Shown here one piece after another: positions 9,008 through 18,030 of a stretch of 64,000 bases of DNA. Below the pieces are notes generated by a model. It searched no databases and was not told the DNA's origin. It saw nothing but the letters and a program-made list of their open reading frames with translations. Position 1 is the stretch's first letter. Every line of letters starts with the position of its first letter. Source of the DNA: Methylocystis echinoides (GTDB lineage Bacteria > Pseudomonadota > Alphaproteobacteria > Rhizobiales > Beijerinckiaceae); contig NZ_BSEC01000001.1 in the NCBI RefSeq assembly GCF_027923385.1, positions 496,001 through 560,000 of the forward strand. The letters run 5' to 3'. Made by a program: the position numbers and the translations under genes.

Positions 9008-9916
9008 TCAGCGCGGGGCTCGAGCCGGCGCCGCCGCATCTCTTGTCAGTTCCCGCTTCAGGAATGCAATCGCCTTCTCGCGCGACAGCCGCGCCTCGGG
9101 AATGAACGGCGTCAATTGCCAGGCGTGCGGCACGTCGGGCCATATTTCGATTTCCGCCGCGACGCCCGCCTCTCGCGCCTTTTCGACGAGACGGGTCGAG
9201 TCGTCGCGCAAAACCTCATCCCTGCCGACATGCGCGAGAAGCGGCGGCAGGCCGGAAAGGTCGGCGTAGAGGGGGGAGGCCAGCGGATTGCGTCCGCTTG
9301 TTCGCCCCAGCACGGCGCGCGCGCCGACAAGGATCAGGCGGCGGCTGAACAGCGCATCCGTCTCCTCGTTTTCGCGCGCGGACGCGCCCGTCGCGGCGAG
9401 ATCGGTCCATGGCGAAAACAGCGCGACGGCCGAGGGCAGCGGCAGGCCCTCGTCGCGCGCGCGCAGCATCAGCGACACGGCGAGACCGCCGCCGGCGGAA
9501 TCGCCCGCAAGAACCACCGGCCCCTGCGTCGCGGCGAGAAGCGCGCGCCAGGCGCGCAGCGCGTCGTCGAGCGCCGCCGGGAAGGGATGTTCCGGCGCAA
9601 GGCGGTAAGCGGGCGCGAAGACGTCGAACCCCGCGCGCGCGAATGTCTTCGAGGCGTAGCGGAACAGCCTCGGCGAGCCGAGCAGGAAGCCGCCGCCATG
9701 AAGATAAACAAGCGTCGCGCCCAGTCTGTCGCCTTCCGCCGGCAGCCAGTCCCCAAAGACATGCTGTCCGAAAGGCGCATTTTGCTGCGGCCAATGCTGC
9801 GCAACAAAATGCTGCGCCGCCTGCCCGCGACGAATGAGTTTTTCGAGGCGCGGCTTGACGAAACGGCGCAGCAAGGCCGCCGTGCCGCGCGCCGCGGCGC
9901 TGCCCGTTTCGCTCAT
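9008..9916 (-). CDS. Alpha/beta hydrolase of the hormone-sensitive-lipase family
   Basis: The 302-residue product has the HSL-family oxyanion motif HGGGF, the nucleophile elbow GDSAGGG with its catalytic Ser, an Asp in GRDEVLRDD and a His in DVPHAWQ near the C-terminus. No signal peptide is visible, so a cytosolic carboxylesterase/lipase is likely. Its ATG at 9916 overlaps the stop of the Sel1-repeat gene by four bases, making it the last gene of the argH-led minus-strand run. The substrate cannot be deduced. Confidence 0.85.
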   Translation of the reverse strand: MSETGSAAARGTAALLRRFVKPRLEKLIRRGQAAQHFVAQHWPQQNAPFGQHVFGDWLPAEGDRLGATLVYLHGGGFLLGSPRLFRYASKTFARAGFDVFAPAYRLAPEHPFPAALDDALRAWRALLAATQGPVVLAGDSAGGGLAVSLMLRARDEGLPLPSAVALFSPWTDLAATGASARENEETDALFSRRLILVGARAVLGRTSGRNPLASPLYADLSGLPPLLAHVGRDEVLRDDSTRLVEKAREAGVAAEIEIWPDVPHAWQLTPFIPEARLSREKAIAFLKRELTRDAAAPARAPR

Positions 9917-10875
9917 TTCCCGGGGACTGTCGGCGGCGTCGGGCTTTTGGGGGGCGCGGGCGGTTGCGGCGAAGCGGGCGCCTTTGGCTCTGCGGGCTTT
10001 TTCGGCAAGGCGGCGTTGGAGAGATAGTCGAGCGTGGGGTCGTTCAATCCCTGCTCTTTGGCGAGATCGCGCCACTCCTTTGCCTTGGCGAGATCGACCT
10101 CGACGCCGAGTCCGTCGGCGTAGAGATGGGCGAGACGGTTCTGCGCAACCGCATTGCCTTTCAGCGCCGCCCTGTGCAGCAGCTCCACGGCCGCGGTGCG
10201 GTCGCGGTCGACGCCGACGCCGTTGAACTGCATGATGGCGTATTCGACCATGGCCGGCGGCAATTCGACATCGGCGGCGCGCTTGAACCAGCTCGCCGCC
10301 TCGCGGTCATCCTTCGTGACGCCCTTGCCGGTCTTGTAGAGGACGCCGATTGCGTAATCGGCGTCGGCGCTGCCGGCCGCGGAAGCGCGCTTGAAGTAAT
10401 TCATGGCGGTGGCGAAATCCGGGTCACGCCCGTCATTTTCCAGCGCGATTTCGCCCAGCAGATGCAGCGCCGCGGCATGTTCCTGGGCGGCCGCTTTTTC
10501 GAGATAGGCGCGGGCGCGGGCGCGGTCCTTCTGAGCGTCGATCCCTTCGAGCGACGCGACGCCATAGTAATAGGCGGCCTCGGCGTTGCCCGCGTCGGCG
10601 CCGCGCCGGAACCACTCCATCGCCTTCTTCATGTCGCGCGGCATGCCGGCGCCTTCGAGAAAGAGGCGGCCGATGAGGGTCAGCGCGGCGGCGTCCTTCG
10701 GATTGGCGTCGAGGCGTTTTTTCGCTTCGTTCATCGCGGCCTTGTAGTCGCCGCGCTGATAGGCGCCGTAAGCGAGATCGCGCGCGGCGGACGTCGCGGC
10801 GGGCGCCTCCTCCTTGGCGAGAGCGGGAAAGGCGAAAGCGACGACGGCGAGCGCGATCGGCAGGCGCGTTTTCAT
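9913..10875 (-). CDS. Sel1-like repeat (TPR-type) exported protein
   Basis: The 320-residue product begins with a signal peptide (about residues 1-21, hydrophobic run IALAVVAFAFPALA) and continues with tandem Sel1 repeats, for example GDYKAAMNEAKK, GAGMPRDMKKAMEWFRRGA, GKGVTKDDREAASWFKRAA and GVGVDRDRTAAVELL. The last 30 residues are rich in Pro and Lys. Sel1 proteins usually act as scaffolds in the periplasm or at the envelope. It overlaps by four bases with genes on both sides, so translation is coupled across argH > ThiE-like > Sel1 > esterase. Confidence 0.85.
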   Translation of the reverse strand: MKTRLPIALAVVAFAFPALAKEEAPAATSAARDLAYGAYQRGDYKAAMNEAKKRLDANPKDAAALTLIGRLFLEGAGMPRDMKKAMEWFRRGADAGNAEAAYYYGVASLEGIDAQKDRARARAYLEKAAAQEHAAALHLLGEIALENDGRDPDFATAMNYFKRASAAGSADADYAIGVLYKTGKGVTKDDREAASWFKRAADVELPPAMVEYAIMQFNGVGVDRDRTAAVELLHRAALKGNAVAQNRLAHLYADGLGVEVDLAKAKEWRDLAKEQGLNDPTLDYLSNAALPKKPAEPKAPASPQPPAPPKSPTPPTVPGK

Positions 10876-11489
10876 GGCCGCGCGCCTTCCTCCGCGAGGA
10901 TCGCCAGCGCCTCGGCGGCGGCGGCGGCGGGGCCGCGCGGATCGGCCCAGACGGCGTCATCGAGCATGACGAAATCGGCTCCCGCCTTCGCCAGCGGCGC
11001 GACATCCGCGAGCGTCGCCGCCCGCGCGACGCAGGGCGTGTTGAAGAGTTCGGCCCACCAGCCCACGCGCTCGACGAGCGCGTCGCGGTCGTCATTCTCG
11101 AAGAGCACGTAATCGACGCCGATTTCGCCGGCGCGCATGGCGTCGTCGCGCGTCGGCAGATCGCCCGCGCCGACGATATATTTGGGCGACAGTTTCTTCG
11201 CCGCGTCGACGAGCGCGTCGCCCGCGCCGGCGATATGCGCGCCGTCGGCGCGCGCGCGCATCGCCACGGTCACCGAATCCTCGACCAGAACCGCGACGCC
11301 CCTGTCCTGCGCGACGGGCGCGAGCGCGCGCACGATGTCTTCGTTCTTGCGCGGATCGTCGCCGGCGAGACGAATGAGCAGCGACGCGATCTCTCCGGCC
11401 GAAAGCGCCGCCGTCAGCGCCGGGTGAAAATCGCGCGCTTCTGCGAGCGGCGGGGTTGCGAGATAGAGGCGCGCGGCGTCTTCGCTCAT
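10872..11489 (-). CDS. Thiamine-phosphate-synthase-like (ThiE/TenI family) protein
   Basis: A 205-residue TIM-barrel protein related to ThiE/TenI. Supporting segments are [51 protein letters not shown] and a [12 protein letters not shown] segment near the end. The canonical ThiE substrate-loop sequences are not clearly intact, so it may be a divergent paralogue rather than the working thiamine phosphate synthase. It is joined by ATGA overlaps to argH upstream and the Sel1 gene downstream. No other thiamine gene is near. Confidence 0.7.
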   Translation of the reverse strand: MSEDAARLYLATPPLAEARDFHPALTAALSAGEIASLLIRLAGDDPRKNEDIVRALAPVAQDRGVAVLVEDSVTVAMRARADGAHIAGAGDALVDAAKKLSPKYIVGAGDLPTRDDAMRAGEIGVDYVLFENDDRDALVERVGWWAELFNTPCVARAATLADVAPLAKAGADFVMLDDAVWADPRGPAAAAAEALAILAEEGARP

Positions 11490-12874
11490 TTTTGGCCTTT
11501 CAGACAATCGAGCCAGCTTTGCGCGGCGCGGCGGACATTGTCGGGCGCCGTGCCGCCATAGCTCGTGCGGCTCTCGACGGATTTGTCGACCCCCAGCACC
11601 TCGAAGACCTCGGCGGATATACGCGGCTCTACGCCCTGCAGATCGGCGAGCGTCAGCTCTTCCAGCCCGATGTTGCGCCCCTCGGCCAGCGCCACGACGC
11701 GGCCCGTCACGTGATGCGCCTCGCGGAAGGGCAGATTGAGCCGGCGCACCAGCCAGTCGGCGAGATCGGTGGCGGTGGAGAAGCCGGCGCCGGCCGCGGC
11801 CTTCATGCGGTCGCGGTTCACTTTCATGTCGCGGACCATGCCGGCCATGGCGGCGACGCAGAGCGAGAGCGAGTCGAGCGAGTCGAAGGCGCCTTCCTTG
11901 TCTTCCTGCATGTCCTTGGAATAGGCGAGCGGCAGGCCCTTCATCACGATCAGCAGCGCCTGAAGCGCGCCGATGATGCGGCCCGATTTGCCGCGCACCA
12001 GTTCCGCCGCGTCGGGATTGCGCTTCTGCGGCATGATCGACGAGCCGGTCGTGAACTTGTCCGACAGCGAGATGAAGGCGAATTGCGGCGTCGACCACAG
12101 GACGATCTCTTCGGCGAAGCGCGAGAGATGCGTGGCGCAGATCGCCGCCGCCGCGAGCGTCTCCAGCACGAAGTCGCGATCCGAGACGCTGTCGAGCGAA
12201 TTGGCGGTCGGGCGGTCGAAGCCGAGCGCCGACGCCGTCATCGAACGGTCGATGGGGAAGGAGGTGCCGGCGAGCGCCGCCGCGCCGAGCGGACATTCGT
12301 TGAGCCGCGCCCGCGCGTCGCGGAAGCGCCCGCGATCGCGGCCGATCATCTCGACATAGGCGAGCAGATGATGGCCGAGCGTGACCGGCTGCGCGCTTTG
12401 CAGATGGGTGAAGCCCGGCATGACGCTGCCGGCTTCTTCCATCGCGCGGTCGACCAGCGCGATCTGAAGATCGGCAAGCTGGGCGTCGAGCGCGTCGATC
12501 TCGTCGCGGATATAGAGCCGGAAATCGGTCGCCACCTGATCGTTGCGCGAGCGCGCGGTGTGCAGGCGCCCGGCGGCGGGGCCGATCAGCTCGGCGAGCC
12601 GCGACTCGGCGTTCATGTGGATGTCTTCGAGCGCGCGGGAGAACTGGAATTCGCCACGCTCGATTTCGCCGGCGATCTGCGTCAGCCCCTGCGTGATCTT
12701 GTCGGCGTCTTCCCTGGAAACAATGCCCTGCTGGCCGAGCATGGCGACATGGGCGAGCGAGCCGCGCACGTCCTGGGGCCCGAGGCGCTTGTCAAAATCG
12801 ATGGAGACGTTAATGGCCTCCAGCACCGCGTCGGTTGCGCTCTGAAAGCGGCCGCCCCATATCTTGCTCGTCAT
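11486..12874 (-). CDS. argH: Argininosuccinate lyase
   Basis: Last enzyme of arginine synthesis; it splits argininosuccinate into arginine and fumarate. The 462-residue product starts [11 protein letters not shown] and carries [17 protein letters not shown] and the superfamily signature [12 protein letters not shown]. It leads a four-gene minus-strand run. Its ATG at 12874 is only 22 bases from the ATG of the divergent tlpA-like gene at 12897, so its promoter must overlap that coding region. Confidence 0.97.
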   Translation of the reverse strand: MTSKIWGGRFQSATDAVLEAINVSIDFDKRLGPQDVRGSLAHVAMLGQQGIVSREDADKITQGLTQIAGEIERGEFQFSRALEDIHMNAESRLAELIGPAAGRLHTARSRNDQVATDFRLYIRDEIDALDAQLADLQIALVDRAMEEAGSVMPGFTHLQSAQPVTLGHHLLAYVEMIGRDRGRFRDARARLNECPLGAAALAGTSFPIDRSMTASALGFDRPTANSLDSVSDRDFVLETLAAAAICATHLSRFAEEIVLWSTPQFAFISLSDKFTTGSSIMPQKRNPDAAELVRGKSGRIIGALQALLIVMKGLPLAYSKDMQEDKEGAFDSLDSLSLCVAAMAGMVRDMKVNRDRMKAAAGAGFSTATDLADWLVRRLNLPFREAHHVTGRVVALAEGRNIGLEELTLADLQGVEPRISAEVFEVLGVDKSVESRTSYGGTAPDNVRRAAQSWLDCLKGQK

Positions 12875-12896
12875 TTTTACCCCGGAGCCTGCATCG

Positions 12897-13538
12897 ATGA
12901 AAATATCCGCCGCCTTTTCGCGTCGTCTCGCGACCCTGATGATGGCGACGGCCGGCGCCGGGTTTTTATACGCGGGCGGACCCAGCGGCAAGGAAGCCCG
13001 CGCCGCCGACTGCGCCGGCGCCGCCAGGGTCGCGGAAGCCGTGAAGGATCTCGCCAAAGGCGAGGTCGCCGCGATGAATATTTCAAAGGCGCCGGAGAAG
13101 CTCCCCGACTACGCCTTCAACGATCCCGACGGAAAGCAGGTTTCGCTGGCCGCCTTCCGGGGCAAGACGGTGCTGCTCAATGTCTGGGCCACTTGGTGCG
13201 TCCCCTGCCGCGCCGAAATGCCGGAGCTCGACAAGCTTCAGGGTGAGTTCGGCTCGGACAAGTTTCAGGTGGTCGTCGTGAACATCGACACCTCGCGGCC
13301 GGAGCGGCCGAAGAAATTCTTCGAGGAAACCGGCGTGAAGGCTCTGACGCTCTACGCGGACCCGAAGGCCAACATCTTTTACGAGCTCAAGCAGTCCGGC
13401 AAGGCGCTGGGCCTGCCGGTGACCATGTTGCTCGATCCGGAAGGCTGCCAGATCGGCCTGATGAACGGCCCGGCGGCGTGGCATTCGGCCGATGCGAAGG
13501 CGCTGGTGACGAAGGCGGTGGAGGCGGCGGGGCGGTAA
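12897..13538 (+). CDS. tlpA: TlpA-like thiol:disulfide interchange protein
   Basis: Thioredoxin-fold periplasmic protein of 213 residues. An N-terminal hydrophobic segment (about residues 10-26) acts as signal or anchor. The AhpC/TSA-TlpA domain follows, with [19 protein letters not shown] containing the WCVPC redox site, and a cis-Pro region in [13 protein letters not shown]. TlpA proteins reduce cysteines in periplasmic partners, typically during cytochrome oxidase assembly. I chose the ATG at 12897, with GGAG upstream; an upstream in-frame start at 12864 would lie inside argH. Head-to-head pairing with argH recurs in alphaproteobacteria. Confidence 0.88.
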   Translation: MKISAAFSRRLATLMMATAGAGFLYAGGPSGKEARAADCAGAARVAEAVKDLAKGEVAAMNISKAPEKLPDYAFNDPDGKQVSLAAFRGKTVLLNVWATWCVPCRAEMPELDKLQGEFGSDKFQVVVVNIDTSRPERPKKFFEETGVKALTLYADPKANIFYELKQSGKALGLPVTMLLDPEGCQIGLMNGPAAWHSADAKALVTKAVEAAGR

Positions 13539-13588
13539 GCTCCCTTCCTCTCTCCGGTCTGAACAGGTCGCGTGCGGGGGCGCTCACA

Positions 13589-14041
13589 CTATCCCTGATG
13601 CGGCTTCTTCTTCTTGATCCTTGGCGGCGCGGCGGGCCTGGCCTGCTCGGTCGGCGCGGCGGTCGGAGCCGCGGCGGGCGCCGGGGTTGCGGCGGGCGTT
13701 ACGGCCGGTTCGGCGGCGGGCGGGGCGGCCTCGCTCTTCTGCGGCGCGCTTTCGGTTCCGGTCGCGGCGGGCGGCTCCCCGGGGGCGCTGGGGTCGGCGG
13801 CCGGGCGGGTGGTGAACAACCAGGTCAGGCCGGCGATGATGATGACCGCCGCCGCAAGGCCAATTCCAATCAGGCTCGAATGTTGAGAGGCGGCTGGCGC
13901 GGCAGGCGCGGTCGGCGCGGCGGCTGCGGCGGGAGGCGGTTCGGCTGCGTGCGCGGACGATTCGCCCGGCTGGACGCCGCGATACTGAGTCCAGACCCAG
14001 GCGGACGGGGGCTGACTCTCCGGTCCTTCCATGTGCGCCAT
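13589..14041 (-). CDS. Single-pass membrane protein with Pro/Ala-rich tail, function unknown
   Basis: The 150-residue product has an N-terminal polar part with WVWTQYRGVQPGE, an Ala/Pro linker, one transmembrane helix (about residues 56-76, LIGIGLAAAVIIIAGLTWLF), a long Ala/Pro/Glu-rich tail and a basic end, IKKKK. The ATG at 14041 is preceded by GGGAGGG about 8 bases away, which supports it over the upstream in-frame start at 14161. The layout suggests an anchored protein with a flexible periplasmic tail. I recognise no family. Confidence 0.6.
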   Translation of the reverse strand: MAHMEGPESQPPSAWVWTQYRGVQPGESSAHAAEPPPAAAAAPTAPAAPAASQHSSLIGIGLAAAVIIIAGLTWLFTTRPAADPSAPGEPPAATGTESAPQKSEAAPPAAEPAVTPAATPAPAAAPTAAPTEQARPAAPPRIKKKKPHQG

Positions 14042-14255
14042 CGCCAATCCCTCCCAAGCTGCGTGCGACCGCATGTGAGCCGCCGGCGTCATGTTGCAAC
14101 GCCGGCGCGCGACCCACAAGCGGGGGGGACCGGCCAAGTTAATGTGATTTTCGAAAGGCAAGCCGTCCAGGCGGCGGCTTTGCGGGAGGACAAAGTCGAG
14201 ATTTGCGCTAAGTAAGGTGCGATTCCTGTTCCTTCACTCCAGAAGCGAGACTGTC

Positions 14256-14741
14256 ATGACGATCAAAGCTGGCGACAGAATTCCCGACGTCACCGTGACC
14301 ATCATGGGCAAGAACGGCCCGGAGCCGATCAAGACCGGCGATTATTTCAAGGGTCGCAAAATTGCGCTCTTCTCGGTGCCTGGCGCCTTTACGCCCACCT
14401 GCCACGCCAAGCATCTGCCGGGCTTCGTGTCGCATTTCGACGAGCTGAAGGCCAAGGGCGTCGACGCCGTCGCCGTCACCGCGGTCAATGACGTCTTCAC
14501 CCTCGACGCCTGGCTCAAGGATCGCGGCGCCGCCGGCAAGATCGACGGCCTGGCGGATGGCTCGGGCGTCTTCGTGCGCGCCTTGGGGCTCGAGCTGGAC
14601 CTTGTCGAATTTGGTCTGGGCGTGCGTGGCAAGCGTTTCTCGGCGATTGTCACGGATGGCGTCGTCGACTGGATCAATGTCGAGGAAAATTCGAGCCTCG
14701 CCACCGTGTCGAGCGCCGAGTCGACGCTCGAGAAGCTGTGA
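14256..14741 (+). CDS. Peroxiredoxin (Prx5/AhpE-like, glutaredoxin-dependent type)
   Basis: The 161-residue product reduces peroxides with the peroxidatic Cys49 in the motif VPGAFTPTCHAKHLPG, typical of the Prx5 subfamily. The rest, including AVTAVNDVFTLDAW and the LGVRGKRFSAIV strand, matches this group. I chose the ATG at 14256; an in-frame GTG further upstream would add 13 unconserved residues. It is followed at once by a CCCCTCTCCCCG palindrome (14749-14779) that may end transcription. Confidence 0.93.
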   Translation: MTIKAGDRIPDVTVTIMGKNGPEPIKTGDYFKGRKIALFSVPGAFTPTCHAKHLPGFVSHFDELKAKGVDAVAVTAVNDVFTLDAWLKDRGAAGKIDGLADGSGVFVRALGLELDLVEFGLGVRGKRFSAIVTDGVVDWINVEENSSLATVSSAESTLEKL

Positions 14742-14748
14742 TCGCTTC

Positions 14749-14779
14749 CCCCTCTCCCCGTTTCCCGCGGGGAGAGGGG
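14749..14779. repeat. REP-like palindrome (CCCCTCTCCCCG family)
   Basis: CCCCTCTCCCCG (14749-14760) is inverted at 14768-14779. Related palindromes recur in the window near 21843, 28956, 47019, 51138 and inside the PxpB-PxpC gene at 55143-55288. Confidence 0.7.
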
Positions 14780-14803
14780 CTGCGGCGCGGGCCTCAGGAT
14801 GAC

Positions 14804-14832
14804 TTGCTCCTTTTCCCGCGCTTGCGCATATA
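14804..14832 (+). promoter_or_regulatory. Candidate promoter for a leaderless cobT transcript
   Basis: TTGCTC (14804-14809) and CATATA (14827-14832) are spaced by 17 bp. Transcription should start at about 14839-14840, which is the A of the cobT ATG. No purine-rich ribosome site precedes that ATG. Confidence 0.45.
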
Positions 14833-14839
14833 GTGGCGA

Positions 14840-16759
14840 ATGCCTCCCGCCCCGACGAACCGCCGCCCCGCCTCTCCCAAGGACGCCCCGCAGGAGCCCT
14901 TCAAGCGGGCCGTTTCCGGCGCCATGCGCGCCATGGCCAAAACCCCCAAGCTCGACGTCCATTTCGCCGCCGAGCGCCCCTCGCTGATTTCGACGCCCGA
15001 GGGCGCCAAGGCCCGCCTCACCGAGCCGCCGCGCAAGCTCACGCCCAAGGAGGCGGCCATCGTGCGTGGACAGGCGGATTCGATCGCCCTGCGGCTCGCC
15101 TGCCACAATGACGCGATCCACCGCCGCTACGCGCCGGAGACCACGGAGGCGCGCGCCGCCTTCGACGCGATGGAGCAGGCGCGCGTCGAGTCGCTCGGGG
15201 CGCGGCGCATGACGGGCGTCGCCGCCAATATCGACGCCATGCTCGAAGACCGCTATTCGCGCAGCCATACCGAAAAAATGACGAGTCGCGCCGACGCGCC
15301 GCTCGAAGACGCGCTGGCGCTGATGGCCCGCGAGCGCCTCACCGGCCTCGAGCCGCCGCCGCATGGGGCGAAGATCGTCGAGTTCTGGCGCGGCGTGATC
15401 GAGGAGCGCGCCGGCGGCGATCTCGACCGGCTGGCGGACGCCATCGATGATCAAAAGCAGTTCGCGCACATCGTCCGCGAGCTTCTCTCCCACCTCGACA
15501 TGGCCGGCGCCGAGACGCCCGAGGAAACCGAATCCGAGGACGTCGAGGAGCCCCCGCAAAACCCCGACGACAGCGAAGAGCAGAAGCAGGAAGAGGATCA
15601 GGCCAAGAGCCAGGCCGAAATGGAGACCTCGCTCGCCGCCGAGGATTCCGAGCAGGAGGGCGAGAGCGAATCGTCCGAGGCGCCCTATGGCGAATCGGCG
15701 GAGGAGGGCGACGACGGCGATCTGGAGGAGGCCGCCGATCCGCGCCGCCCCACGACCCCGAACGCCGACCGCTCGGGCGCCGACTACCACGCCTACACCA
15801 CCCGCTTCGACGAGATCGTGCGCGCCGAGGAGCTGTGCGACGCCGAGGAGCTCGACCGCCTGCGCGCTTATCTCGACAAGCAGCTTCTGCATCTCTCGTC
15901 GGTCGTCGGGCGCCTCGCCAACCGCCTGCAACGCCGGCTGATGGCGCAGCAGAGCCGCTCCTGGGAATTCGACATCGAGGAGGGCATGCTCGATCCGGCG
16001 CGCCTGCCGCGCATCATCATCGACCCGCAGCAGCCGCTCTCCTTCAAGCGCGAGAAGGACACCGATTTCCGCGACACGGTGGTGACGCTGCTGCTCGACA
16101 ATTCCGGCTCCATGCGCGGCCGGCCGATCACCGTCGCCGCGACCTGCGCCGACATTCTCGCCCGCACGCTGGAGCGCTGCGGCGTGAAGGTGGAGATTCT
16201 CGGCTTCACCACCCGCGCCTGGAAGGGCGGCCAGTCGCGCGAACTGTGGCTGAACGAGGGCAAGAAGGCCAATCCGGGCCGCCTCAACGACATTCGCCAC
16301 ATCATCTACAAGGCCGCCGACGCCCCCTGGCGGCGCGCCCGGCGCAACCTCGGCCTGATGATGCGCGAGGGCCTGCTCAAGGAAAACATCGACGGCGAGG
16401 CGCTGGACTGGGCGCATCGCCGGCTGCTGGCGCGGCAGGAACAGCGCCGCATTCTGATGATGATCTCCGACGGCGCGCCGGTCGACGACTCGACGCTCTC
16501 CGTCAATCCGGGGAATTACCTCGAGCGTCACCTGCGGCAGGTGATCCACGACATCGAGACGAAATCGCCGGTGGAGCTCATCGCCATCGGCATCGGCCAT
16601 GACGTCACGCGTTACTATCGCCGCGCGGTGACCATCGTCGACGCCGAGGAGCTGGGCGGCGCCATGACCGAGAAACTCGCCGAGCTGTTCAGCGAGACGA
16701 GCCGTCCCGCTCATGCGGGAGGCGGTCGACCCAAGGGAATTGCGGCGATGCGGGCGTAA
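14840..16759 (+). CDS. cobT: Cobaltochelatase subunit CobT
   Basis: Subunit of the ATP-dependent cobaltochelatase CobNST, which inserts cobalt into hydrogenobyrinic acid a,c-diamide in aerobic B12 synthesis. The 639-residue product has an N-terminal helical domain, a highly acidic low-complexity middle (about residues 225-310) and a C-terminal von Willebrand A domain with the MIDAS motif DNSGS (Asp420, Ser422, Ser424), all standard for CobT. cobS and cobN are not in the window. No ribosome site is evident, which fits a leaderless message from the promoter at 14804. Confidence 0.95.
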   Translation: MPPAPTNRRPASPKDAPQEPFKRAVSGAMRAMAKTPKLDVHFAAERPSLISTPEGAKARLTEPPRKLTPKEAAIVRGQADSIALRLACHNDAIHRRYAPETTEARAAFDAMEQARVESLGARRMTGVAANIDAMLEDRYSRSHTEKMTSRADAPLEDALALMARERLTGLEPPPHGAKIVEFWRGVIEERAGGDLDRLADAIDDQKQFAHIVRELLSHLDMAGAETPEETESEDVEEPPQNPDDSEEQKQEEDQAKSQAEMETSLAAEDSEQEGESESSEAPYGESAEEGDDGDLEEAADPRRPTTPNADRSGADYHAYTTRFDEIVRAEELCDAEELDRLRAYLDKQLLHLSSVVGRLANRLQRRLMAQQSRSWEFDIEEGMLDPARLPRIIIDPQQPLSFKREKDTDFRDTVVTLLLDNSGSMRGRPITVAATCADILARTLERCGVKVEILGFTTRAWKGGQSRELWLNEGKKANPGRLNDIRHIIYKAADAPWRRARRNLGLMMREGLLKENIDGEALDWAHRRLLARQEQRRILMMISDGAPVDDSTLSVNPGNYLERHLRQVIHDIETKSPVELIAIGIGHDVTRYYRRAVTIVDAEELGGAMTEKLAELFSETSRPAHAGGGRPKGIAAMRA

Positions 16760-16916
16760 CGAAGCCTTCACCACGCGCGCGGGAAAACCGCGCCAGGAAG
16801 AAAGCGCCTGCCCGTTCGCTAAAATTGAAACCAAACGCCTTGCCGCGCGTTATCAAAACGCGCGCCACTCTCCAACGAGCGCGCCGATGGAAAAGCGTGG
16901 CTTGGGAGTGTGTGAG

Positions 16917-17042
16917 ATGGCGTTGGTCAGAAAAATGCGGGACGAGGCGCCCGCTTTCGAGAGAGTGGCCTGCGTGACGGCGATTTGCGCCCTGGCGACC
17001 TTGCCCTTGGCTTTTTGCGCCGCCGTGACGATCCTGGGCTGA
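16917..17042 (+). CDS. Possible small membrane peptide (41 residues)
   Basis: A short frame starting MALVRKMRDE has GGGAG about 10 bases upstream and one hydrophobic helix, VTAICALATLPLAFCAAVTIL, in its second half. It ends 70 bases before a clear terminator hairpin (17110-17148), as expected for a real transcript. An in-frame ATG at 16887 would add ten residues. No family is recognised. Confidence 0.4.
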   Translation: MALVRKMRDEAPAFERVACVTAICALATLPLAFCAAVTILG

Positions 17043-17109
17043 GTCTCGAAAAAAGGAAAGGGAGGGCAAGCCCCCCCTCCTGCTCGCTCATTTTAGCGAG
17101 CAAAGCGCA

Positions 17110-17148
17110 GCACTCCTGAGCCATTGGTTCCGGAGTGCTTCGTTTTTT
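17110..17148 (+). terminator. Intrinsic terminator between the small ORF and the SoxYZ-like gene
   Basis: GCACTCC (17110-17116) pairs with GGAGTGC (17132-17138), with an additional imperfect inner stem, and TTCGTTTTTT follows. A second perfect hairpin, TGCTCGCT/AGCGAGCA, lies just before it at 17081-17102. The region separates convergent genes. Confidence 0.7.
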
Positions 17149-17179
17149 GAGGGCGGCGCGCCCTGCCGCCGCGCTGCGC

Positions 17180-17968
17180 TCAGGACGCGTCGGCGATGGG
17201 CCATTCCGATTTGAACGCGCCGCCCTTGTTGTCATGGGCGATGACGCGGATCGTCCGCGCGCCATTGGGCGCATAGGTGAAGCGGAAGTTCGGGTCTTCC
17301 GACAGCGAAATGCCGCCTTCCATCCGGAAGATGAGCGCGTCCCCCTGCCAGACCTCGACCGAGTCGATGTAATGGGCCGGGGTGTATGTCCGCGTGATCT
17401 GATCCATCTGCAGGCCGGAATTATTGGGGTGGCGGATCATGATCTGCGCCTCGCGCCGGCCGGCGACGGCGCTCCTGAACTCGCGGTATTTCATCTTGCC
17501 CATATTGGCCCGTGCTTCGTCCGGGTCCTTGCCGGCGGGGGCCGAGCAGCCGCCCGAGGCTTTCACGAATTTCGCCTCCGCGACGAGCGCGCCGTCCCGC
17601 GTCTCCGCCACGGCGTGGACATTGGTGTAGGAATTCACCCGCACGCGGGTTTCGATGAAATCGACGCCGGCCTTGTCGCCGAGCGTGAAGCTCGCGGCCA
17701 TGGGCATGGGGTTCTGGTCGATGACGAGGGTCGCGACCTTCACTTTCGCCGGGTCGGAAAAACGCAGCGTCATGGGCACGATCGCCGCGTCCTCGGCGCG
17801 CGTCGGGGCTTCGAGCGAAATCGTCCCGTCGGCCTTGGCGATCTCGCGGCCCTGAAACAGGTCGGTGACGAGCCCCGGCCAGGGGTCGGGGGCGTTTTCG
17901 GCGAGCGCCGTCGTGGCGAAAGCGGCAAGCAGGACGCCGATGGCGGCCGCGCGCAAATTCATGGGCAT
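17180..17968 (-). CDS. Quinoprotein-associated SoxYZ-like carrier
   Basis: A 262-residue fusion of a SoxY-like and a SoxZ-like domain with a signal peptide (about residues 1-23). Cys141 in KASGGCSAPA corresponds to the substrate-carrying cysteine of SoxY, although it sits between the domains rather than at the protein end. SoxYZ fusions of this kind belong to a family found beside PQQ alcohol dehydrogenases. The ATG at 17968 has GGGAGG upstream. It lies 62 bases downstream of the metallohydrolase gene, in the same direction, opposite xoxF. The bound substrate is not known. Confidence 0.85.
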   Translation of the reverse strand: MPMNLRAAAIGVLLAAFATTALAENAPDPWPGLVTDLFQGREIAKADGTISLEAPTRAEDAAIVPMTLRFSDPAKVKVATLVIDQNPMPMAASFTLGDKAGVDFIETRVRVNSYTNVHAVAETRDGALVAEAKFVKASGGCSAPAGKDPDEARANMGKMKYREFRSAVAGRREAQIMIRHPNNSGLQMDQITRTYTPAHYIDSVEVWQGDALIFRMEGGISLSEDPNFRFTYAPNGARTIRVIAHDNKGGAFKSEWPIADAS

Positions 17969-18030
17969 TGGGTTTCCTCCCCGATTGCGCAGAGAGTAGC
18001 CGAAGCCCCGGGCGCGGGGGAGTGACAAAG

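Noticed and set aside
13478..14215. A 245-codon Gly/Arg-rich plus-strand frame opposite the Pro/Ala-rich protein
   Set aside because: Its Gly/Arg composition is the mirror of the Pro/Ala tail on the other strand; the minus-strand frame has the better start and a membrane helix.
14342..16834. An 830-codon open frame antisense to the peroxiredoxin and cobT genes
   Set aside because: It covers well-identified genes on the other strand, has no family features and arises from the high GC third positions of cobT.
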